Source of the DNA: Myxococcales bacterium
GTDB taxonomy: Bacteria > Myxococcota_A > Bradymonadia > REDH01
Reading direction: 5' to 3'
Assembly (NCBI GenBank): GCA_020633625.1
Contig: JACKDJ010000007.1
Coordinates: 22,501 to 86,500 of the forward strand
Length of the DNA stretch: 64,000 nt
Shown: positions 43,413 to 52,038 of the stretch, piece after piece
Layout: each line of letters starts with the position of its first letter
How positions within the stretch are numbered: the first letter of the stretch is position 1
Notes under the pieces: model-generated
The model's input: the letters and a program-made list of their open reading frames with translations, nothing else
The model's database searches: none
What the model was told of the DNA's origin: nothing
Position numbers and translations under genes: made by a program

Positions 43413-45401
43413 TTGAAGGAATTCGTCCTCGACGACATCGACATTCCGGGCACCGGCTTCGGCGACGACGACCTGAACGAGGAGCAGCGGGCGGTCGTGG
43501 AGGCTGGGGGCGGGCCGATGCTGGTGATCGCGGGAGCCGGCTCGGGAAAGACGCGTGCGCTGACGTACCGCGTCGCGCGGCTGATTGATCGCGGAGTGCC
43601 GGCCTCACGCATTCTGCTGCTTACGTTCACCAACCGGGCGGCGACGGAGATGGCGGCGCGCGTCGACGGGCTGGTCGGCAGCGCCGCGCGCGGCACATGG
43701 CACGGCACCTTCCACGCGATCGCGCGACGTCTGCTGCGCGAGTTCGGGGATCGGCTCGGCTATCCGCCCGGCTTCGGCATCCTCGACCGCGAGGACTCCG
43801 AGTCACTGATGAAGCAGTGCATCGGGTCGATCGTCGAGCCCACGGCGGGGACGCGGTTCCCGCGCGCCGGAGTGCTCGTCCAGGTGTTGAGCCGTGCGGC
43901 AAACACAGGTCGCACGACGCGCGATGTCTTCGTCGACGAGTACCCGCGGTTCGTCGAGCACGCCGTCGACGTGGAGCGTGTGCTCGTCGCGTATCAGGGA
44001 CGGAAGTTCGAGTGCGGCGTCATGGACTTCGACGACCTGCTGCTGTGCTGGCGCCGCCTGCTCGACGAGCACGCGGACCTTCGCGAGGGCTTGACGCGGC
44101 GGTTCGAGCACGTGTTGGTCGACGAGTATCAGGACACCAATCGCATCCAAGCGGAGCTCGTGGACCTGATGTCGAGCGGCCACGGCAACCTGATGGTCGT
44201 TGGCGACGACTGTCAGTCGATCTACTCGTTTCGAGGGGCGGACCACCGAAACATCGTCGAGTTCCCGGAGCGGCACCCGGGCACACGGCTCTTCAAGCTC
44301 GAGACGAACTACCGAAGCTCTCCAGAGATCGTCGCGCTCGCGAACGCGTCGATCGCGCGCAACCGGAGCCGATACGAGAAGGTGCTCCGAGCCGAGGCGC
44401 CTGCGGGGTCGACGCCGTGGCACGTGCGCTGCACGACAGAGGACGAGCAGGCGGCGTTTGTCGCGCAGCGTCTGCTCCAGCTCCGCGACGAGGGAGTCGT
44501 GCTCGACGACATCGCGGTGCTGTATCGGGCCCACTGGCAGTCGATGCAGCTCCAGATCGAGCTCGGGCGGCGGGGCATCCCCTTCCGCGTCCACTCCGGG
44601 CAGCGCTTCTTCGAGCAGCGGCACGTCAAAGACGCGCTGGCGTTTCTTCGAGCGGCAAACAACCCGCGCGACGAGCTGGCGTTTGCTCGAGTCGTCGGTC
44701 TTGGAGAGGGGATCGGCGCGCGGACCGCAGCTCGGATGTTTGCTCATCTGCGAACGTTCGACGACTTCAAGGAGGGGCTGCAGTCCGACGAGCTGTCGGC
44801 GATTGCGGGCAAGCGCGGTGTCCGGGCATGGAAGGCGATCGCCGACGTGCTCGGGCGCCTGGCAGGCGGCGCGTTTGCGACGGACGCCGCGGGCGCGCTC
44901 GAGCTGGTGGTGGAGCGGTTCTACGACGCGTACGCGATGGCGGCGTTCGACAACGGGCAGAACCGTGTGCGCGAGCTCACGTCGCTCGCGGAGCTCGCGT
45001 CACGGTACGCGACGCTCGACGAGTTCCTCGCGTCGGCCGCCCTCGCGGGCGAGGTGTCGGGCGTCGATCAGATCGAGGCCGGCGAGCGCGACGAGCGGGT
45101 CGTGTTGTCGTCGGTCCACCAGTCGAAGGGGCTCGAGTTCGCGGCGGTGTTCGTGATCTGGCTCTCCGAGGACCGCTTCCCGTCGGCGCAGGCGACCGAC
45201 GACGACCTCGAGGAAGAGCGGCGGCTGTTCTACGTGGCCGTGACGCGCGCGAAGCGAGAGCTGTACCTGACGACCCCGGTCACGACGTTCGAGCGCGGCG
45301 CCGGGGTGATCGCGCTGCGCGACTCGCCGTTCGTGCGAGAGCTCGACGACCCGCGCGCGCCGGTGTTCGAGCGCGTCTCGCTCGTTCGACGCACGCGGTA
45401 G
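43413..45401 (+). CDS. UvrD/Rep/PcrA-family superfamily 1A DNA helicase
   Basis: 662 aa. The TTG at 43413 is chosen because GGAGG lies six bases upstream; a longer reading from TTG at 43308 has no ribosome site. Helicase motifs in order: LNEEQRAVV (Q motif), AGAGSGKT (Walker A), TFTNRAATEMAARV, HGTFHAIARRLLREF, VDEYQDTN (Walker B), VVGDDCQSIYSFRGAD, LETNYRSS, SVHQSKGLEFAAVFVI and RRLFYVAVTRAKREL. It translocates 3'-5' on single-stranded DNA and acts in repair or replication restart. It lacks the C-terminal extension of UvrD, so it is nearer to Rep/PcrA in size. It runs outward from the small-gene pair. Confidence 0.93.
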   Translation: MKEFVLDDIDIPGTGFGDDDLNEEQRAVVEAGGGPMLVIAGAGSGKTRALTYRVARLIDRGVPASRILLLTFTNRAATEMAARVDGLVGSAARGTWHGTFHAIARRLLREFGDRLGYPPGFGILDREDSESLMKQCIGSIVEPTAGTRFPRAGVLVQVLSRAANTGRTTRDVFVDEYPRFVEHAVDVERVLVAYQGRKFECGVMDFDDLLLCWRRLLDEHADLREGLTRRFEHVLVDEYQDTNRIQAELVDLMSSGHGNLMVVGDDCQSIYSFRGADHRNIVEFPERHPGTRLFKLETNYRSSPEIVALANASIARNRSRYEKVLRAEAPAGSTPWHVRCTTEDEQAAFVAQRLLQLRDEGVVLDDIAVLYRAHWQSMQLQIELGRRGIPFRVHSGQRFFEQRHVKDALAFLRAANNPRDELAFARVVGLGEGIGARTAARMFAHLRTFDDFKEGLQSDELSAIAGKRGVRAWKAIADVLGRLAGGAFATDAAGALELVVERFYDAYAMAAFDNGQNRVRELTSLAELASRYATLDEFLASAALAGEVSGVDQIEAGERDERVVLSSVHQSKGLEFAAVFVIWLSEDRFPSAQATDDDLEEERRLFYVAVTRAKRELYLTTPVTTFERGAGVIALRDSPFVRELDDPRAPVFERVSLVRRTR

Positions 45402-45493
45402 CGTCGCGCGGTCGGACGGTCGCGCGGTCTTGAATAGGTCGCGCCAGGTGCCGTCTGACCGACCATCGTCCCGTCACGACGATGGAGCACACA

Positions 45494-46345
45494 ATGAACA
45501 CGAAACTCGCACTCGCGGCGCTCTTCTCGCTCTCACTGTTCTCGGCCGCGCTGCCCGCCGCGGCCAGCGCGCAGTCGCGCGACACTCACGGGCACGGCAC
45601 CACATCGACCCGCGGAGCTCCGTCCACGCCACCGCGCGCGCAGCCGGCCGAGCCCCCGCGCGGCCAGCCCTCGGCGCGGCCGGGGTCGGGCTCGACGCGG
45701 CCGGAGCACGTCGTCGCGCAGCCGTACGACCGCGACGCTGTCGAGGCGACGTGGGCGGCCGATGCCGCGCGGCGGGACGTGTCGGCGGCGCGTTCGGCGG
45801 CCGCCGGGGCCGGGTTCGGCGTGCGCGGACAGCTCGCGGCGGCGGAGGACGCGCTTCGGCGCGGGGAGCTCGCGCTGGCGCGCGGGCGCTTCTCCGAGGC
45901 CCGCGCGCAGTTCTCGGTCGCCTCGTCGCTGGCCGGCGACACGCTGGCTCTCGCTGAGCGCGAGCGTCGCGAAGCGCGGCGGCTCGCGGCCGAGTACGCG
46001 CGGCTGGATGCGAGCGTCGACACTACCCTCTCGCAGGCCCGCGCCTTCTACGACTACGGCTCGCCTCGGGCTGTCGACTCGGTCGCTGATCGGGCAGTCG
46101 ACCTGCAGCAGCGGGCGCGCTGGGAGTTCGGGAGCGGAGACGTGGGAGCGGCGATCCGCTTGCTGAGCGAGGCCAACCGGCTCGCAGATCAGGCGCTCTC
46201 GCTGGCGGTCTCCACGCGGTCTGGACGCGGGAACGTCGTGCCAGCGGTCTACGTCCCGGACCGTGGCCACCCGCCGCACTACACCTCGCAGCCGGTGTAC
46301 GTGGCCCCGACTCCCGTCGGGTACGGCGGCGGCTGCGGGCACTGA
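45494..46345 (+). CDS. Exported helical protein with Pro-rich N-terminus
   Basis: 283 aa with a Sec signal peptide (MNTKLALAALFSLSLFSAAL to ASAQS). ATG at 45494 has GGAG six bases upstream; ATG at 45482 is in frame just before it. After cleavage comes a Pro/Arg/Ser-rich disordered segment (residues about 30-80), then an Ala/Arg-rich helical region (AEDALRRGELALARGRFSEA, RLLSEANRLADQALSLA) resembling a coiled coil or TPR-like bundle, and a Gly/Pro/Tyr-rich tail ending GYGGGCGH. Likely periplasmic or surface-exposed. I recognise no family. It probably has its own promoter (TTGAAT near 45430). Confidence 0.7.
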   Translation: MNTKLALAALFSLSLFSAALPAAASAQSRDTHGHGTTSTRGAPSTPPRAQPAEPPRGQPSARPGSGSTRPEHVVAQPYDRDAVEATWAADAARRDVSAARSAAAGAGFGVRGQLAAAEDALRRGELALARGRFSEARAQFSVASSLAGDTLALAERERREARRLAAEYARLDASVDTTLSQARAFYDYGSPRAVDSVADRAVDLQQRARWEFGSGDVGAAIRLLSEANRLADQALSLAVSTRSGRGNVVPAVYVPDRGHPPHYTSQPVYVAPTPVGYGGGCGH

Positions 46346-46353
46346 GTCGACGA

Positions 46354-46370
46354 GCCCACCGGTGGTGGGC
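46354..46370 (+). terminator. Hairpin after the exported helical protein gene
   Basis: GCCCACC-GGT-GGTGGGC, a perfect 7-bp stem, eight bases after the stop codon. A second imperfect hairpin (CGGGGCGCGCC...) follows at about 46378-46404. No T-run. Confidence 0.45.
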
Positions 46371-46412
46371 GGTTCGCGGCGGGGCGCGCCTTCGGGCGTG
46401 CCCCGCGTGCGT

Positions 46413-46517
46413 TCAGCGGCTTCGCTTCGGGATGGCGACGACGACGAGTCGAGCGCAGAGGGCGCTGAGGCCGATTCCGAGGAGGGTGCCGCCGGCGAGT
46501 GCGATGAAGACGCTCAT
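46413..46517 (-). CDS. Possible 34-aa single-pass membrane protein
   Basis: An ATG to TGA frame encodes a hydrophobic helix, FIALAGGTLLGIGLSALCAR, preceded by MSV and followed by LVVVAIPKRSR, with a basic C-terminus: a typical tiny single-pass inner-membrane protein. The Shine-Dalgarno is poor (CAGAG), so this is only a candidate. A perfect 8-bp hairpin lies 25 bases upstream (46542-46563). Within the 46346-46694 gap nothing else gene-like is seen. Confidence 0.35.
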   Translation of the reverse strand: MSVFIALAGGTLLGIGLSALCARLVVVAIPKRSR

Positions 46518-46541
46518 GCTCTGTTTCTGATGGGCTGGGCC

Positions 46542-46563
46542 AAACAGCCTCGCTGGGCTGTTT
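46542..46563. other. Hairpin in the 46.3-46.7 kb intergenic region
   Basis: AAACAGCC, six-base loop, GGCTGTTT: a perfect 8-bp stem with A/T-rich ends. On the plus strand the right arm ends in TTT, so it could be a weak terminator; on the minus strand it would be a 5' leader structure of the 34-aa ORF. Confidence 0.4.
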
Positions 46564-46694
46564 CGGCGGCGGGTAGTTGCACGCCGGAGATCGGCGTGTC
46601 AATGAGGATCGACTCGGTTGCGGTGCGACACGGTGTCGCGCGCACACGACCCTACGCGTGGAGATCGCCGAGTCCAGTTTCCTGGAGGTCGCAG

Positions 46695-47594
46695 ATGCCC
46701 TCGTCTTCTCCCCAGCTTCGTGGCTGCCTCGTCGCCATCGTGACCCCGTTTCGTCCCGACGGCTCGGTTGACACCGACGCGCTGACCCGCCACGCGCGAT
46801 GGATGGTCGGCGAGGGTGTCAGCGGCATCGTCGTCAACGGGACGACGGGGGAGTCGGCGACGCTGACGACGGACGAGAAGATCACGGCGATGAACGCGGT
46901 GTTCGACGCCGTCGGTGATCGCGCGACAGTCGTGGGCGGAGCGGGCAACAACTGCACCTCTGAGTCGCTCGAGTTCGTGCGCGAGGCAAACGAGCGCGCG
47001 CGACTTCACGCGATCATGTCTGTCGTCCCCTACTACAACAAGCCGAACCAGCGAGGGATCGCGCGGCACTTCGAGGCCGTCGCCGACGCGAGCCGGTTCC
47101 CGGTCGTCGTCTACAACGTCCCGGGTCGAACGGTGGTGAGCATGAGCGTCGACACGATCGTCGGTGTCGCCGCGCACCCGAACATCGTCGGCATCAAGGA
47201 GGCGAGCGGCGATCTGCACGTCGCGGCGAAGCTCGTGTCGCGGCTGCCGGCCGAGTTCGCGCTCCTGTCGGGAGACGACCCGACGGCGATGCCGTTCATC
47301 GCGGTGGGCGGACACGGCGTGATCAGCGTTGCGGGAAACGTCGCGCCGCGGCTGGTGTCGGACGTGTGTCGCGCCGCCCTGGAGTCCGACTACGCCGCCG
47401 CGCGCCCCCTCAACGGGCGGTTGGCGCTGATCCACGACCTGATGTTCCGGTACGCCAGCCCGCTACCGGCGAAGGTCGTCTGCGAGGCCCTCGGGTTCGG
47501 CGCGGCGGCCGTCCGGCTACCGCTCGACGGGCTCGACGACGCCGAGCGTGAGTCGGTGCTGCGAGACGCGGTAGCGCTCGGGGTGCTCGGGTGA
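46695..47594 (+). CDS. dapA: 4-hydroxy-tetrahydrodipicolinate synthase
   Basis: DapA condenses pyruvate with aspartate semialdehyde, the first committed step of diaminopimelate/lysine synthesis. 299 aa, the standard length. ATG at 46695 has a perfect GGAGG six bases upstream. Catalytic and binding residues are visible: GTTGE (49-53), YYNKP (113-117), YNVPGRT with catalytic Tyr140 and carboxylate-binding Arg145, and IVGIKEASGD with the Schiff-base Lys168; LSGDD closes the pyruvate site. Its stop overlaps the dapB GTG start (GTGA), so the two enzymes of consecutive steps are coupled. Confidence 0.97.
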   Translation: MPSSSPQLRGCLVAIVTPFRPDGSVDTDALTRHARWMVGEGVSGIVVNGTTGESATLTTDEKITAMNAVFDAVGDRATVVGGAGNNCTSESLEFVREANERARLHAIMSVVPYYNKPNQRGIARHFEAVADASRFPVVVYNVPGRTVVSMSVDTIVGVAAHPNIVGIKEASGDLHVAAKLVSRLPAEFALLSGDDPTAMPFIAVGGHGVISVAGNVAPRLVSDVCRAALESDYAAARPLNGRLALIHDLMFRYASPLPAKVVCEALGFGAAAVRLPLDGLDDAERESVLRDAVALGVLG

Positions 47595-48316
47595 CCGTCC
47601 GTGCAGTGCTGTGGGGTGCGGGCGGGCGTATGGGTCAGGCGATCGAGCGGCTCGCCCCGGCCGCACAGGTCGAGGTGGTGGGCCGCGTCGGCAGCGACGG
47701 CGTCCTGCTCGGTCAGCCCGAGGCGGACGTGGTGATCGACTTCTCTACCCCCGCCGGGCTCGTCGGCGCGGCGGCCCATGCGAGCGCATACGAGGCCGCG
47801 TTGCTGTCGGGTACGACGGGGCTTGGCCAGGCAGGCTTCGCGGCGCTAGCGGCGGTAGCGGACCGCGCGGCGGTCTGTCACGCTGCGAACATGAGCCTTG
47901 GCGTCGCCGTCCTGAGGTCTCTCGTGACGCGGGCCGCCGCAGCCCTGCCCGCTTCATTCGACGTCGAGATCGTCGAGGTGCACCACCGCCGAAAGGTCGA
48001 CGCTCCCTCCGGCACCGCGGTCGCGCTCGAGGCGGCGGTTCGCGCGGGGCGCGCCGTCGAGGCCCAGCGTATCGGCGGGCGCGACGGCCTTGTGGGGCCG
48101 CGTCAGCCTGCGGAGCTCGGCGTGCACGCCGTCCGCGGCGGCGACGTTGTCGGGGAGCACACCGTGCTGTTCCTCGGCGACGGGGAGCGAGTGGAGCTCG
48201 CGCACCGGGCCACCAGCCGCGACGTCTTCGCTCAGGGCGCGCTCGTCGCCGCGCGCTGGCTCACCGGTCGTGCCCCGGGGCGCTACACGATCGACGACGT
48301 GCTCGGGCTGGGCTGA
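47591..48316 (+). CDS. dapB: 4-hydroxy-tetrahydrodipicolinate reductase
   Basis: DapB reduces the DapA product with NAD(P)H on the way to diaminopimelate. 241 aa. GAGGRMG (residues 9-15) is the dinucleotide-binding loop, SGTTG (73-77) binds near the nicotinamide, and EVHHRRKVDAPSGTA (129-142 region) holds the catalytic His131/His132 and Lys135; the GEHTV strand follows. The GTG start overlaps the dapA stop by four bases. It converges with the enoyl-CoA hydratase gene, whose stop lies 39 bases away. Confidence 0.96.
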   Translation: MTVRAVLWGAGGRMGQAIERLAPAAQVEVVGRVGSDGVLLGQPEADVVIDFSTPAGLVGAAAHASAYEAALLSGTTGLGQAGFAALAAVADRAAVCHAANMSLGVAVLRSLVTRAAAALPASFDVEIVEVHHRRKVDAPSGTAVALEAAVRAGRAVEAQRIGGRDGLVGPRQPAELGVHAVRGGDVVGEHTVLFLGDGERVELAHRATSRDVFAQGALVAARWLTGRAPGRYTIDDVLGLG

Positions 48317-48355
48317 GCGCGCGGCGGCGGGTGGCCCTCAGCGTCCGCGCTGCCC

Positions 48356-49138
48356 TTAGCGTCCGCACCACTGGGGCGGCCGTCGCTCGATGAACGCCAT
48401 CAGGCCCTCCGCCGCGTCTTCGGTGAGCGTGGTGAGCGTGAGCTGGGCGCACAGCGCCTCGAGCGCGGCATCTACCGGCAGCCCCTCTGTCGACACCATC
48501 GCCCGTCGTCCAAGCCGCAGGACGGCGGGGGAGTGGCCTGCGAGCTTCGCGGCGAGCGCGGCGACCTCGTCGTCGAGCCGGTCCCGCGGCACGACGCGGT
48601 TCACGAGGTGCATCGCGGCGGCGTCGCTCGCCGAGACGCGCTCGCCGGTGAGCATCAGCTCGGCGAGGCGCTTCCGCGGGATGTGCTGGGCGAGCACCGC
48701 CATGATCATCATCGGGAAGAGGCCGACGTTCACCTCGGGGGTCGCGAAGTGGACGTCGTCTGCGGCGACGACCAGGTCGCAGGCGGCCACGAGCCCCATG
48801 CCGCCGGCGGCGACGTGACCGGCGACCCGCGCGATGATCGGCGGACCCGAGCGGCGAAAGGCCCGCATGAGCTCGACGAACCGTCGTCGCGACTCGTGCG
48901 CAGCGGCCGGTCCGGCGGCAGCTGCGATCGGGTCCAGATCGGCGCCGGAGCAGAAGGCGCGATCGCCCGCGCCCGTGAGGACGACGACGCGCGTGTTGGG
49001 GTCACCTGACGCGGTGTCGAGTGCTTGTATAAGTGCTTCAACAAGCTCTGCGTTGAGCGCGTTTCGCTTCTCGGGGCGGTTGAGCGTGAGCGTCCGGACC
49101 CCATCGAGGAGCTCGTCGCGGAGGACATCGGTCGACAT
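48356..49138 (-). CDS. Enoyl-CoA hydratase/isomerase family protein
   Basis: 260 aa, a typical crotonase-fold protein. Motifs: NRPEKRNALNAELVEAL, VVLTGAGDRAFCSGADL (oxyanion-hole strand), GHVAAGGMGLVAACDLVVA and FATPEVNVGLFP, whose Glu corresponds to one catalytic Glu of enoyl-CoA hydratase. In the GGMGL segment the second catalytic Glu is not obvious, so the exact reaction (hydration, isomerisation or another crotonase reaction) cannot be fixed. It could follow the acyl-CoA dehydrogenases of this window in acyl-CoA breakdown. ATG at 49138 has AGAGG upstream. It diverges from prmA. Confidence 0.9.
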   Translation of the reverse strand: MSTDVLRDELLDGVRTLTLNRPEKRNALNAELVEALIQALDTASGDPNTRVVVLTGAGDRAFCSGADLDPIAAAAGPAAAHESRRRFVELMRAFRRSGPPIIARVAGHVAAGGMGLVAACDLVVAADDVHFATPEVNVGLFPMMIMAVLAQHIPRKRLAELMLTGERVSASDAAAMHLVNRVVPRDRLDDEVAALAAKLAGHSPAVLRLGRRAMVSTEGLPVDAALEALCAQLTLTTLTEDAAEGLMAFIERRPPQWCGR

Positions 49139-49219
49139 GCGGACCTCTCGTACGGTAGGCAGAGTGCGTCGAGCTCCGAGGCTCGACGACCCCCGAAGCT
49201 CCGTCAAGCGCGAGGCCCA

Positions 49220-50101
49220 GTGGCGAGTTCGTTGTTCTGTATCGAAGTGACGCTGGACCACGCGGACGCGGACCGCGAGGAGTGGGTCGAGGCGGCGCTC
49301 TGGGAGTTGGAAGTGCCAGGCGTCGAGCGGCAGGACGACACGACGTTCAGCACGCTGGTCGAGGACCCCCGCCCGCGCGCTCCGGGTTCGGTGCGGTGGC
49401 GCGTCTACCTCGAGGACGCTGACGACGAGGCGGTGGTACCGTTCGCGGAGGCGATCGGCGACGCCGCGCGGGTCGAGACGTTTCGGCTGACCGACCTGAC
49501 GTTCCTGACAGCGTGGCGGGAGTTCTTTCGCCCGTCGCGAGTGTCGCGCCGCGTGATCGTGCACCCGCCGTGGGACGTGCCTGCGGCCGACGACGCGGTG
49601 CTCGTGGAGATCGAGCCCGGGATGGCGTTCGGTACGGGGACGCACGAGACGACGCGGCTGTGCATTGTGGCTCTCGACGACGGCCTCGCGGCGGGCGCGA
49701 GCTCGATGCTCGACGTTGGGTGTGGGAGCGGCGTCCTTGCGATTGCGGGCGCGAAGCTGGGTGCGCCGCGCGTCGTCGCGATCGACAATGACCTCGACGC
49801 GGTCGCGATCGCTGCCGAGAACTGCGACCGGAACGGGGTGTCCGTCGAGGTGTCGGGCACGGATGTGGCGGAGCTGGACGAGGAGTTCGATCTGGTGGTC
49901 GCGAACATCCTCCCTCATGTTCTGATCGACCTCTCCGACGCGCTGCTCGCGCGGATGGCGAAAACGGCGCGACTGGTCCTGAGCGGGATCGTCAACGAAC
50001 AGGCCGAGCGGGTGCGCGAGCACTTCGAAGGGGCCGGGCTGCGCGGGACTCGCACGCTCGTGCAGGGGGACTGGTCGATGCTGGAGTTCGTCCGCGAATG
50101 A
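49220..50101 (+). CDS. prmA: Ribosomal protein L11 methyltransferase
   Basis: PrmA uses S-adenosylmethionine to methylate ribosomal protein L11. 293 aa, the standard length. The start is GTG at 49220, with GAGG five bases upstream; it gives the usual N-terminal substrate-recognition domain (FCIEVTLDHADADREEWVEA, partial). The methyltransferase half has PGMAFGTGTHETTRLC, which is diagnostic for PrmA, LDVGCGSGVLAIAGAKLGA, AIDNDLDAVAIAAEN and DLVVANILPHVLIDL, which includes the NPPY-like position. The stop overlaps the rsmE ATG (ATGA). Confidence 0.96.
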   Translation: MASSLFCIEVTLDHADADREEWVEAALWELEVPGVERQDDTTFSTLVEDPRPRAPGSVRWRVYLEDADDEAVVPFAEAIGDAARVETFRLTDLTFLTAWREFFRPSRVSRRVIVHPPWDVPAADDAVLVEIEPGMAFGTGTHETTRLCIVALDDGLAAGASSMLDVGCGSGVLAIAGAKLGAPRVVAIDNDLDAVAIAAENCDRNGVSVEVSGTDVAELDEEFDLVVANILPHVLIDLSDALLARMAKTARLVLSGIVNEQAERVREHFEGAGLRGTRTLVQGDWSMLEFVRE

Positions 50102-50826
50102 GTGGACCCACGCGCCTGACGATCGACGCAGCCCCGCGTGGTGGGCAGGTGAGGCTCGACGACGGAGCGGCGCACTACGTCGGCCGTGTGTTGAGGCTCG
50201 CGGCGGGCGCCACGCTCGAGTTGGTCGACCGCGACGGTGTCGTGTGGCACGGCACGCTGGCGTTCACTGACGGAGTCGCGCACGCGGTGGACTGCGAGGA
50301 GGCGGTGATCGCCGGGGACCGCGCGCGGCTCGTGCTCGTCGCGGCGCTCATCAGGCAGGCGCGCTGGGAGTGGATGCTCGAGAAGGCGACCGAGCTTGGC
50401 GTCACGCAGATCTTGCCGGTCGAGGCTGAGCGATCGGTGGTTCGGATCGAGGCGCGACGGAGTGCGGAGAAGCGGGAGCGGTGGCAGCGGATCTGCGATG
50501 CTGCGACGCGCCAGTGCCGGCGTGTTCAGCCGTGTTTGGTCGAGGAGGCGGCGCCACTGCCGACGGCGCTCCACCGAGCGGCCTCGCTTGGGACCCTCTA
50601 CCACTTCGACGAGGGGGAGCCCGAGTCGCGCTGGCCGGCGGGCGCGGGGCTTGGAGACGCGGCGCTCGTTGTGGGTCCGGAGGGTGGGTTCTCACTCGCT
50701 GAGCGCGATCGCATCCGGGACGCGGGCGCGATTCCGCTCGGGCTGGGGTCTGCGCTCCTCCGCGCGGAGACCGCCGCGCTCGCCGGTCTCGCGACGGTGT
50801 GCCTACGGCGCAGCGGTGTCGTGTGA
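50098..50826 (+). CDS. rsmE: 16S rRNA (uracil1498-N3)-methyltransferase
   Basis: RsmE methylates N3 of U1498 in 16S rRNA. 242 aa. The N-terminal PUA-like domain contains HYVGRVLRLAAGATLELVDR; the SPOUT domain contains WEWMLEKATELGVTQILPV, ERSVVR, WQRICDAATRQCRRVQP, LVVGPEGGFSLAERD and LGSALLRAETAAL, which form the knotted SAM site. The start and stop both overlap neighbours by four bases (ATGA, GTGA), so prmA-rsmE-RDD gene is one coupled transcript. Confidence 0.96.
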   Translation: MSGPTRLTIDAAPRGGQVRLDDGAAHYVGRVLRLAAGATLELVDRDGVVWHGTLAFTDGVAHAVDCEEAVIAGDRARLVLVAALIRQARWEWMLEKATELGVTQILPVEAERSVVRIEARRSAEKRERWQRICDAATRQCRRVQPCLVEEAAPLPTALHRAASLGTLYHFDEGEPESRWPAGAGLGDAALVVGPEGGFSLAERDRIRDAGAIPLGLGSALLRAETAALAGLATVCLRRSGVV

Positions 50827-51365
50827 GCCAGGCGCCAGCAAGCACGGCGGCGGGCGCGCGCTACGTCGCGCCATCGGTCGGCGCCCGCTCGTTCGCGGGA
50901 CTGTTTGACTTGAGCCTCGGCGTCGGAGGCGCGTGGGGGCTGGCCGCCGCTAGCGGGCGCCCGACACCGGCGCTGGCGTGGCTCGCCACACAGACGACGG
51001 GCGCACCGGCCGGCTCGTTCGTCTTCGAGCGTGTCGCGGCAATGCTGGCGACGAACCCGGAAGCGACCGCGACGTGGGTTCTCGAGTGGTGGCTGGCGAT
51101 CGCGGCGGTGCTTGCCGTGCTCGGCGTCTTGCCGCGGACGCCCGGGCAGTGGCTCTCGCGGATCATGCCGGTCGACGCCGCGGGACGGCCGGCGCGCATC
51201 GTGCGCCGCGGCGTACGCGCGATGCTGCTCACGGCGGCGCCGATCACGCTCTGGCTGTCGGCGGCCTGGTGCGTGGTCTCGCGGCGGCGGCGCGCATGGC
51301 ACGACGCGCTTGCGGGTGTGTGGTGGGTCAAGTCGGACTGGCGCGGGCGGCCCCGGCTAGCCTGA
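50823..51365 (+). CDS. RDD-family membrane protein
   Basis: 180 aa with about three hydrophobic segments: LFDLSLGVGGAWGLAAASG, WWLAIAAVLAVLGVLP and MLLTAAPITLWLSAAWCVV. GARSFAGLFDLSL and RRAWHDALAGVWWV carry the Arg-Asp and Asp pattern that names the RDD family. Its role is unknown; some RDD proteins are linked to ion transport. GTG at 50823 overlaps the rsmE stop. The gene ends nine bases inside the convergent YkgJ-type gene. Confidence 0.85.
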   Translation: MSQAPASTAAGARYVAPSVGARSFAGLFDLSLGVGGAWGLAAASGRPTPALAWLATQTTGAPAGSFVFERVAAMLATNPEATATWVLEWWLAIAAVLAVLGVLPRTPGQWLSRIMPVDAAGRPARIVRRGVRAMLLTAAPITLWLSAAWCVVSRRRRAWHDALAGVWWVKSDWRGRPRLA

Positions 51366-51953
51366 CTTCGCAGACAGGATGTCGTCGAGCGCGATCGCGA
51401 GGGTCGTTCGGTCGGCGCCGAGCGTCGGGAGCCGCGCCCCGCGGTCGTGGGGCTCGAGGGCGTCGAGGACGTCGGCGATGGATGTAGCGACCGCGTTCGC
51501 CTCGCCGGTGTGATGGCAGCGCGCGTCGTGCTCGTCGGGCGTGCCCGGCGCCCATATTGCGCCGCGGATGCGGCAGGCGAGCGGCCGGTGGTCGGTGACA
51601 CGGCACTGCTGGCCGTCGAACAGCGGGCAGGGTTGCTCTGCGAGCTCGTCGCAGAGGTCGTCGAAGGCGTCTTCCCCAAGTGTGCCGACCGCGACGTCGA
51701 GGCGTCCGGCCAGCGCGCGCTGTTCGCGTGCGCTCGCGCTGATTCCGGCGAACACGACTCTCCGCTCGGAGTCGGGCAGCATGGCGAGTCCCTCGAGGAC
51801 GAGCCAAGCGTCGGGCGGGGAGACGTCGAAGGGGCCGAGACAGCAGGAGGGGCAGCCGAGCGCGCAGCCGACGGGGCCACGCATGGCCTCGACCTTCTCG
51901 AGCGCGAGTCGGTACTGGGCGTTCCGGAGCCGTGGGTGTTGAGCGCGCGGCAT
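51357..51953 (-). CDS. YkgJ-family cysteine cluster protein
   Basis: 198 aa. CALGCPSCC near residue 30 is the start of the Cx3Cx2CC zinc/iron chelating pattern of YkgJ (CxxxCxxCC) proteins; further Cys and His lie at CDELAEQPCPLFDGQQCRV (partial), ACRIRGA and ARCHH. Cofactor and substrate are not known for this family; a zinc or Fe-S site is likely. Cytosolic: no signal peptide. The ATG at 51953 lacks a good Shine-Dalgarno. It overlaps the RDD gene's 3' end by nine bases (tail-to-tail). Confidence 0.85.
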   Translation of the reverse strand: MPRAQHPRLRNAQYRLALEKVEAMRGPVGCALGCPSCCLGPFDVSPPDAWLVLEGLAMLPDSERRVVFAGISASAREQRALAGRLDVAVGTLGEDAFDDLCDELAEQPCPLFDGQQCRVTDHRPLACRIRGAIWAPGTPDEHDARCHHTGEANAVATSIADVLDALEPHDRGARLPTLGADRTTLAIALDDILSAKSG

Positions 51954-52038
51954 CTAGGCGCCGCGGCGATCCGGCGGCCGGCTGCCGGGTGCTGGGGTCG
52001 GCGGCACGATTGGCTTGGGGGAGCGACGGTAGGGCCGC

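Noticed and set aside
43308..45401. A longer helicase reading from TTG 43308
   Set aside because: No ribosome site there; TTG at 43413 follows GGAGG and removes an unrelated 35-residue prefix.
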